Assembly: GCF_904849725.1 (NCBI RefSeq)
Contig: NC_058519.1
Coordinates: 185,617,703-185,681,702 of the forward strand
DNA from: Hordeum vulgare subsp. vulgare
Taxonomy: Eukaryota > Streptophyta > Magnoliopsida > Poales > Poaceae
DNA: 64,000 nucleotides
Direction of reading: 5' to 3'
Both the position numbers and the translations under genes were made by a program. Shown here in pieces: positions 57,048 to 64,000 of the stretch. Every line of letters starts with the position of its first letter. Position 1 is the first letter of the stretch. Below the pieces are notes generated by a model, which was not told the DNA's origin, made no database searches, and was given only the letters and a program-made list of their open reading frames with translations.

Positions 57048-57713
57048 CGCCACACCATGATCTCCATCATCATGATCTCCATCAACGTGTCGCCATCGGG
57101 GTTGTCGTGCTACTTATGCTATTACTAGTAAAGCTATGTCCTAGCAATATAGTACACGCATCTGCAAACACAAACGTTAGTTTAAAGACAACCCAATGAC
57201 TCCTGCCGGTTGCCGTACCATCAACATGCAAGTCGATATTAACTATTACAACATGATCATCTCATACATCCAATATATCACATCACGTCATTGGCCATAT
57301 CATATCACAAGCATACCCTGCAAAAACAAGTTAGACGTCCTCTAATTGTTTTGCATGTTTTACGTGGGTGCTATGGGTATATAGTAGATCGCATCTTACT
57401 TACGCAAAAACCACAACGGAGATGTGAAAATTGCTATTTAACCTCTCCAAGGACCGCCTCGGTCAAAACCAATTCAACTAAAGTTGAAGAAACCGACACC
57501 TGCCAGTCATCTTTATGCTACGAGGTTGCATGTCAATCGATGAAACCAGTCTTTCGTAAGCGTACGAATAATGTCGGTCCGGGCCACTTCAATCCAATAC
57601 CGCTGAATCGAGAAAAGACTACGGAGGGGAGCAAATCGAACATCACCGTCCACAAAACCCTTTTTGTTCTACTCGAGATAACAGCTACGCATGAACCTAA
57701 CTCATGATGCCAC
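57048..57713 (-). other. Angela-1 leader
   Basis: Noncoding leader next to the 5' LTR. The minus strand starts with primer-site-like TGGCATCATGAG (57701-57712). It matches the leader of Angela-2 (61988-62168) up to the point where element G was inserted. Confidence 0.8.
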
Positions 57714-59541
57714 TGTTGGGAAACGTTGCATGGGAAACAAAAAAATTCCTACGCACACGAAGTCCTATCATGGTGATATCCATCTACGAGAGGAGATTTG
57801 GATCTGCGTACCCTTGTAGATCGCACAACAGGAAGCGTTAAGAAACGCGGTTGATGTAGTGGAACATCCTCACGTCCCTCGATCCGCCCCCGAACCATCC
57901 CACGAACCGTCCCGTGATACGTTCCACGATCCGCTCTGATCTAGTGCCGAACAAACGGCACCTTCGCGTTCAGCACACATACAGCTCGACGATGATCTCG
58001 GCCTTCTTGATCCAGCAAGCAAGACAGAGAAGTAGATGAGTTCTCCGGCAGCGTGGCGGCGCTCTGGTGGTGGTGAAGAATCTACTCCTACAGGGCTCCG
58101 CCCGAGCTCCGCAGAAATACGATCTAGAGGTAAAACTATGGTGTCTAGATCTGAGTTGCACGTGGAAAAGTTGTCTCAAATCATCCCTAAATCACCAGTA
58201 TATATAGGAGGGAGGGGGAGGGACTTTCCTGAGGGCCAAGCCCCCAAGGTGCGCCAGTCAAGAGGAGGAGTAGGACTCCTACTCCAATCCTACTCAAAAT
58301 AGGATTGGAAAGTGGAGTCCTTCTTTTCCTTCCCACCTTTTCCTTTTTCTCTTTCTTTGGTTTTCTCTCTATGGCGATAGGACTTATTGGGCTGTCCCAC
58401 CATCCCACTAAAGGCCGGTGCGCCACCCATAAGTCCTTTGGGCTTCCCCTGGGAGGGTTGCCCCCCTCCCGGTGAACTTCTGGAACCCATTCGTCACTCC
58501 CGGTACATTCTCGGTAATGCCCAAAAACTTTCCGGTAACCAAATGAAGTCATCCTATGTATCAATCTTCGTCTCCGGACCATTCCGAAAACCCTCGAGAC
58601 GTCTGTAATCTCATCTAGGACTCCGAACAACATTCGGTAACCACACATATAACTCAACTATACTAAAACATCATTGAACCTTAAGTGTGCAGACCCTGCG
58701 GGTTCGAGAACTATGTAGACAGGCCCCGAGGCACTCCTCGGTCAATATCCAATAGCGGGACCGGAATGCCCATATTGGATCCTACATATTCTCGAAGATC
58801 TTATCGGTTGAACCTCGGTGTCAAGGATTCATATAATCCCATATGTCATTCCCTTTGTCCTTCGGTATGTTACTTGCCCGAGATTCGATCATCGGTATCC
58901 GCATACCTATTTCAACCTTGTTACCGGCAAGTCTCTTTACTCGTTTCCATAATACAAGATCCCGCGACTTACACTTAGTCACATTACTTGCAAGGCTTGT
59001 GTGTGATGTTGTATTATCGAGTGGGCCCTGAGATACCTCTCCGTCACACGGAGTGAAAAATCCCAGTCTTGATCCATACTAACTCAACAGACACCTTCGG
59101 AGATACCTGTAGAGCACCTTTATAGTCACCCAGTTAAGTAGTGAAGTTTGATACACACAAGGCATTCCTCCAGTTCCAGTGACTTATATGATCTCATGGT
59201 CATAGGAACAAATACTTGACACGTAGAAAACTATAGCAATAAAACGACACGATCAATATGCTACATTCATAGTTTGGGTCTTGTCCATCACATGATTCTC
59301 CTAATGATGTGATCTCGTTATCAAGTGACAACACTTGTCTATGGTTTGGAAACCTTGACCATCTTTGATCAATTAGCTAGTCAACTAGAGGCTTACTAGG
59401 GATAGTGTTTTGTCTATGTATCCACACATGTATTGGTGTTTCCAATCAATACAATTATAGCATGGATAATAAAAGATAATCACGAACAAAGAAATATAAT
59501 AATAACTAATTTTTTATTGCCTGTAGGGCATATTTCTAACA
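57714..59541 (-). repeat. Angela-1 5' LTR
   Basis: 1828 bp. On the minus strand it starts TGTTAGAAATATGCCCTACA at 59541 (one change in the TGTTGG start) and ends AACGTTTCCCAACA at 57714. Confidence 0.93.
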
Positions 59542-59546
59542 CAAGG

Positions 59547-60200
59547 ATCGTGGCCGCCGTCGTGGCCGTCGTCTCCTCTCCGGGCTGCACCTCTCCATCA
59601 ACCTCTTGCTCACCATGGCCATGTGTGAATAGTCTCCCTCGGGGCTGAGGTATTCTACGTGTAGCTATGTGGTCATCTCTCTCTCTCATGATGTGATCTT
59701 GATTGTGATCATAGGCTATGTTAATCTAGGGTGATCCCATGATGTTTCCCCTTCTTCTATGTATTGGATTGATGTACTTACTTGATCTTATCTAGTATAA
59801 TCCTTGAGACCATGGTAACAGCAATCTATTGGACATGGATTAGAAGAATATTTTCATGAGTGATTTCCTCTTTTGTGAATTGGTTGAAGATTGAGAGTCT
59901 CTTGGTTCTTGTCTTTGACTATCCTTGAGATATGTTGTGGTGATTGTGGTACTCTCTTTGGATGGTTACCATGACATTGGAAAATCCATAGAAGAGAACT
60001 ACGAACTCTGAGGTGTGCTTTTGTAGCCCTACATAATTCTCGTCCTCTCTTGATCACAAAGGAATGACCTCCAAGTACGTCTCCATTGCACGTTTTAGTG
60101 CAAATATCATGTGATTAGACTATGTTAATGTTGTTGGGAGTTGCCACTAGTGAAAGTATGAAGCCTAGGCCCTATTTCTCACCATTGTTACATCGTTTAT
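59547..60200 (+). mobile_element. LTR of element E, second part
   Basis: Continues element E after the Angela-1 target duplication (59542-59546). It is noncoding apart from short frames without domains, and has a T/C-rich stretch. It is cut at 60201 by the LTR of Angela-2; TTTAT (60196-60200) would be that insertion's left duplication. The right end of E is not visible. Confidence 0.6.
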
Positions 60201-61987
60201 TGTTGGAAATATACCCTAGAGGCAATGATAAAATAGTTATTATTATATTTCCTATTTCAAGATAATCGTTTATTATCCATGCTATAATTGTATTGAATGA
60301 AAGCATAGATACATGTGTGGATACATAAACAAAACAATGTCCCTAGTAAGCCTCTAATTGGCTAGCCAGTTGATCAAGGATGGTTAAGGTTTTCTGACTA
60401 TATGCAAGTGTTGTCACTTGATAACTCGATCACATCATTAGGAGAATCATGTGATGGACAAGACCCAAATTATAAACGTAGCATGTGATCGTGTCATTTT
60501 GTTGCTATTGTTTTCTGCGTGTCAAGTATTCATTCCTATGACCATGAGATCATGTAACTCACTGACACCGGAGGAATACCTTGTGTGTATCAAACGTCAC
60601 AACATTATTGGGTGAATATAAAGGTGCTCTACATGTATCTCCGAAGGTGTCCGTTGAGTTAGCATGGATCAAGACTGGGACTTGTCACTCCGTGTGATGA
60701 AGAGGTATCTCGGGGCCCACTCGGTAATACAACATCACGTACAAGCCTTGCAAGCAATTTGACTCAAGTTTAAGTCATGAGATCTTGTATTACAGAACGA
60801 GTAAAGGGACTTATCGATAACGAGATTGAAATAGGTATAATGATACCGACGATCAAATCTCGGGCAAGTAACATACCGAAGTACAAAGGGAATGTTATAC
60901 AGGATTATATGAATCCTTCGCACACAGGTTCAACTGATAAGATCTTCGTAGAATATGTAGGATCCAATATGGACATCCAGGTCAGGCTATTGGATATTGA
61001 CCGAGGAGTGTCTCGGGTCATGTCTGCATAGTTCTCGAACCCGCAGGGTCTGCACACTTAAGGTTCGGTGACGTTTTGGTATAGTTGAGTTATATGTGTT
61101 GGTGACCGAAGGTTGTTCGGAGTCCCGGATGAGATCACGGATGCCATGAGGGTTTCTGAAATGGTCCGGAAACGAAGATTGATATATAGGATGGTTTCAT
61201 TTGGTCACCGAAAAGATTTCGGGCATTACCGAGAGTGACGAATGGGTTCCGGATATTCACCGGGAGGGGCCCACCCACCCGAGAGTGAGCCCAGTAGCCC
61301 TAGGGTGGTGCACCAGCCCTTAGTGGGATTATGAGTCCAGCCCAAGTGGGCTACGGCGCCACAAGAAGAAAAAACCAAAGGAAAGAAGAAAAAAAGGAAA
61401 GAGGGAGGTGGGAAGGAAGGAGTGGACTCCTTCCCCCAAACCGAATTGGGGTGGGAGTCCACCTCCTCCTCTCGGCCGTCGCCCTTGGGGATCCCTTGAG
61501 CCCCAAGGGTAGCCCCTCCCCTCCTCCTATATATTGGTGGTTTTAGGGCTTTTGAGACACAACTTTGCCACGTGCAACTCAAACCTATACCACGTAATTC
61601 TTCCTCTAGATCAGATTTTTGCGGAGCTCGGGCGGAGCCCTCTAGGAATATATCATCACCATCACCGGCGCGTCGTCACACTGTCGGAGAGCTCATCTAC
61701 TTCCATGTCTCTCTTGCTGGATCAAGAGGGTGGAGATTGTCATCGAGCTGTACATGTGCTAAACACGGAGGTGCCGTCCGTTCGGTACTAGATCGGGACG
61801 GATCGTGGGACGACGGTGATTTGAGTTATGAAGATGTACCACTACATCAACCGCGTTTCTTAACGCTTCCCGCTTAGCGATCTACAAGGGTATGTGGATC
61901 CGATCTCCCTCCCATAGATGAACATCACCATGATAGGTCTTCGTGTGCGTAGGAATTTTTTTGTTTCCCATGCAACGTTCCCCAACA
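60201..61987 (+). repeat. Angela-2 5' LTR (BARE/Angela type)
   Basis: 1787 bp. It starts TGTTGGAAATATACCCTAGA and ends AACGTTCCCCAACA, with a TATA box CCTATATATTGG at about 61527-61538. It is followed by a leader, so it is the 5' LTR of a + strand element (60201 onward). The rest of Angela-2 lies beyond element G, outside the window. Confidence 0.92.
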
Positions 61988-62168
61988 ATGGCATCATGAG
62001 TTAGGTTCATGCGTAGATGTTATCTCGAGTAGAACACAAATTTTGTGGGCGCTGATGTTTGATTTGCTGCCCTCCTTAGTATTTTCTGTATTCGGCGGTA
62101 TTGATGGATTGAAGCGGGCCGGACCGACATTACTCGTACGCTTACAAGAGACTGGTTTCATCGACCAA
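61988..62168 (+). other. Angela-2 primer site and leader, cut by element G
   Basis: TGGCATCATGAG at 61989-62000 is a diverged form of the usual TGGTATCAGAGC. The leader matches Angela-1's up to GACTGGTTTCATCGA, where element G starts. ACCAA (62164-62168) would be G's left duplication. Confidence 0.8.
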
Positions 62169-62502
62169 TGATACGTCTCCATCGTATCTACTTCTCCAAA
62201 CTCGTTTGCCCTTGTTTTGGACTTTAATTTGCATGATTTGAATGGAACTAATCCGGACTAACGGTGTTTTCAGCAGAATTGCCATGGTGTTGTTTTTGTG
62301 CAGAAATAAAAGTTCTCGAAATGACCTGGAAACTTACGAGGATTTTTTGTGGAATATATAAAAAATACTGGCGCAAGAATTACCTGAAGACACAGAACCT
62401 TGAGCCCACAAGCCCAGGAGCCCCCCCCCCCTTCCTAGGATTCCTGGTGCCATCGACACCACAATTTCTGGCGCCGTTGTCGGGGATCTTTTTGAGGTAG
62501 CA
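62169..62502 (+). repeat. Element G 5' LTR
   Basis: It starts TGATACG. The end was set at GTAGCA by analogy with A, B and S, because it is followed by GAAGTATTTC and a second primer-like site. Inside the LTR an intact-looking primer site, TGGCGCCGTTGTCGGGGA (62469-62486), remains. An 11-C run is at 62421-62431. An alternative LTR end is at 62462, just before the inner site. Confidence 0.6.
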
Positions 62503-62512
62503 GAAGTATTTC

Positions 62513-62530
62513 TGGCACCATTGCAAGGGA
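62513..62530 (+). promoter_or_regulatory. Primer binding site of element G (tRNA-Asp type, diverged)
   Basis: TGGCACCATTGCAAGGGA, 10 bp after GTAGCA, the same spacing as in A and B. The inner copy at 62469 matches tRNA-Asp better, so which one is used is open. Confidence 0.55.
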
Positions 62531-62577
62531 AGCACAGCTGACATCAATATGCCTAAAATGTCTCCTTATGCTAAGTA

Positions 62578-62737
62578 CTCCCTCTGTTCCTAAATATAAG
62601 TCTTTTAAAAGATTTCACTAGGAGTCTACATACGAAGTAAAATGAATGAATCTACACTTTAAAATATGTTTATATACATCCGTATATAGTCTGCTAGTGA
62701 AATATCTAAAAAGACTTATATTTAGGAACTCAGGGAG
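62578..62737. mobile_element. Stowaway-type MITE (Tc1/Mariner), 160 bp
   Basis: Inverted ends CTCCCTCTGTTCCTAAATAT and, at the right, the complement of CTCCCTGAGTTCCTAAATAT, flanked by TA on both sides (62576-62577 and 62738-62739). Length, TA target and the CTCCCTC end are those of grass Stowaway elements. No coding capacity; it would need a Mariner transposase from elsewhere. Confidence 0.95.
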
Positions 62738-62740
62738 TAC

Positions 62741-63371
62741 ATGAAAGATATTGTGACTAATAAAAGGAAGATACTTGAGGTTGAGATTTCGACCATGCTT
62801 GCTAATTACACCTTCAAGGGTGGGACTCCTAAGAAACTAGGTGATCCCGAAGTGCCCATTATACCTTGCTCCATTGAAGGAAATTATGTTAGAACTGCTT
62901 TATGTGATCTTGGAGCCGGTGTTAGTGTTATGCCTCTCTTTATATCGTAGACTTGAATTGGATAAGTTGACACCTACTGAAATGTCTTTGCAAATGTCTG
63001 ACAAATCAACTGCTTTTCCTATCGGCATTTGCGAGGATGTGCCTGTTGTGGTTGCGAACGTTACTATCTTAACGGACTTTGTTATTCTGGATATTCCCGA
63101 GGATGATGCCATGGCGGTCATCCTTGGAAGACCCTTTTTAAACACTGCAGGGGCTGTTATTGATTGCAACAAAGGCAATGTCACTTTCCATGTTAATGGT
63201 AATGAGCACACGGTGCACTTTCCGAAGAAACAATATCGAGTTCATTGCATCAATTCTATTGAAAAGTCTTCTTCGATTATTATTGGAGGCTTTGAATACC
63301 CTATACCTACTGTCAAGATGAAGTATGATTTACTTGTTGGGGATATGCACATACCCGTTGAGGTAACCTAG
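62741..63371 (+). pseudogene. Protease remnant, element G
   Basis: Retroviral-type aspartic protease of an Athila-like element in two frames. The first (62741-62950) reads KILEVEISTMLANYTFKGGT and has ALCDLGAGVSVMP (Asp-Leu-Gly active site, as in element A). A one-base change near 62930 then shifts to the second frame (to 63371): LYRRLELDKLTPTEMSLQMS, TDFVILDIPEDD, VILGRPFLNTAGAVIDCNKG and a C-terminal VEVT. The upstream gag is missing; the MITE ends 4 bp before the first ATG. No reverse transcriptase follows, the same gag-protease-only plan as A. Confidence 0.8.
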
Positions 63372-64000
63372 TGATTATTCGAAAATTCTCCGTTTTTATG
63401 TGATTCGAAAAAAGTTTGTCAAGGAGACTTGATCAACCTCATTGACAGATTTCTTTTGATGACCACGAGATGGATGAATCTAGGAGTCACAACCTTCTGT
63501 TCCCAACTTTTACTTTCTGTTGTTTAGAAGAAAAATAATAATTTTAGCTTTATTTTCCTGTTTTCCGCATTTTCCGTTCAATATAAAAGTGACCCGAAAA
63601 TAAAAGTTCTCCAAATGCCCTGAAATTCAAGTATGATTTTTTCTGGAATATTTGAAAATTTCTGAGATAGAAAGCTAGTCAGGGGGATGCACGAGTGGGC
63701 CACAAGCCCAGGAGGCGCGCCTACCCCCCCCCCCCCCTGGGCGTGCCTGACAGGCTTGTGGGCCCCACGTGGCCCCCTCCACTTATTCCAGCTCCCATCT
63801 CCTTCGTCTACCTCCAGAAAAAAATCATTCCACAGCTTGGTATGTGCTGCATTTTTCGATCTCCTTGTGCAAAGCCCCATTCACCAAACTATTTTGGGGA
63901 ATTGTTCCTTGGTATGTGACTCCTCCATTGGTCCAATTAGTTTTTGTTCTAGTGCTTTATTCATTGCATTTTTTGCTGTCCTGGTGACCCTATTCTTGAG
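63372..64000 (+). other. Noncoding region of element G with LTR-like sequence
   Basis: No recognisable gene. From about 63595 (AAATAAAAGTTCTCCAAATG) it is homologous to the element G LTR (62305 onward, AAATAAAAGTTCTCGAAATG). It includes a hairpin GTGGGCCACAAGCC (63695-63708) with GGCTTGTGGGCCCCAC (63753-63768) around a 14-C run. It lacks the TGATACG start, so it may be a damaged 3' LTR or LTR-derived sequence. Confidence 0.5.

Larger units (their letters stand above)
49167..59541 (-). mobile_element. Complete BARE/Angela-type Copia element (Angela-1), degenerate
   Basis: Minus strand. The 3' LTR is 49167-51000 and the 5' LTR is 57714-59541. The LTR start TGTTGGAAATATGCCCTAG and the end AACGTTTACCAACA are the BARE/Angela/WIS pattern. 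The target duplication CAAGG is perfect (49162-49166 and 59542-59546). The polypurine tract is CAAGTGGGAGAC (minus, 51001-51012). The internal region holds eroded Copia pol with many stops and a solo Athila-like LTR (55394-57047). About 33 differences in the first 440 bp of the LTRs (by eye, about 7 percent) make it clearly older than T. Confidence 0.93.
62169..64000 (+). mobile_element. Athila-like element G, gag-less, runs off the window
   Basis: The 5' LTR starts TGATACGTCTCCATCG at 62169 and probably ends GAGGTAGCA at 62502 (334 bp, short for this group, so likely deleted). The primer site is at 62513. A MITE, a broken protease and a noncoding region follow. The element has no gag or polymerase in the window. 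Confidence 0.7.

Noticed and set aside
58387..58978. Frames in BARE/Angela LTRs (50145-50465, 58685-58978, 61331-61546)
   Set aside because: LTR sequence repeated in three copies with different frame breaks; no domain.

Overview
The window is plant nuclear DNA made of nested LTR retrotransposons, most likely from a Triticeae grass (wheat, barley or Aegilops relatives). I infer this from BARE/Angela/WIS-type LTRs (TGTTGGAAATATGCCCTAG start), several Athila-like Gypsy LTRs starting TGATACGTC, a Sirevirus/Maximus-like Copia element, a Tekay/Del-type chromovirus and a Stowaway-type MITE. I see no host gene, tRNA, rRNA or CRISPR array. All long open frames belong to retroelements and nearly all are broken.

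Layout. 1-2289: end of a + strand Copia-like LTR (element J). 2290-2451: scrap of a minus strand Athila-like LTR (K). Element H is a minus strand Sirevirus-like Copia cut into pieces: RNase H at 38529-39120, internal promoter-like region near 37790, an additional ORF at 26642-30190, a polypurine tract at 26114-26129, and its 3' LTR split between 25265-26113 and 2452-2924. Into that LTR went element A (2925-25264, +), an Athila-like element with gag and protease only. Into A's 3' LTR went element T (9946-24268), a complete 14.3 kb chromovirus with two 4156 bp LTRs, an extra ORF upstream of gag, and gag-pol. Element B (30688-37608, minus) sits inside H between the promoter-like region and the additional ORF.

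From 39121 onward: element C (39121-44777, minus, 3' LTR reduced to about 100 bp), element D (44790-48525, minus, one LTR plus internal region) and element E (48526-49166 continuing at 59547-60200, a TGATACGTCC LTR). E is split by a complete BARE/Angela element (49167-59541, minus, TSD CAAGG), which itself carries a solo Athila-like LTR (55394-57047, TSD CGCCA). E is broken again by a second BARE/Angela 5' LTR (60201-61987, +). That copy's leader is interrupted at 62169 by element G (+), a gag-less Athila-like element with a protease remnant and a 160 bp MITE.

How the parts relate. A, B, C and D share cis modules: a 3' region with a GTTGGGAGGCAACC motif (A, B, C; only its edge is seen in D), a GCTTGGGGATGC run before the 3' LTR, and tRNA-Asp-type primer sites where visible. 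Their coding parts differ: gag-protease in A, an unrecognised ORF in B, a gag scrap in C. They look like non-autonomous relatives that rely on proteins supplied by another element. T is the youngest LTR element I could date: about 44 LTR differences counted by eye, roughly 1 percent. The most interesting candidates are the additional ORF of H with its own TATA promoter, the extra ORF of T, and the captured primer-site sequence in the LTR ends of A, B, G and the solo LTR.
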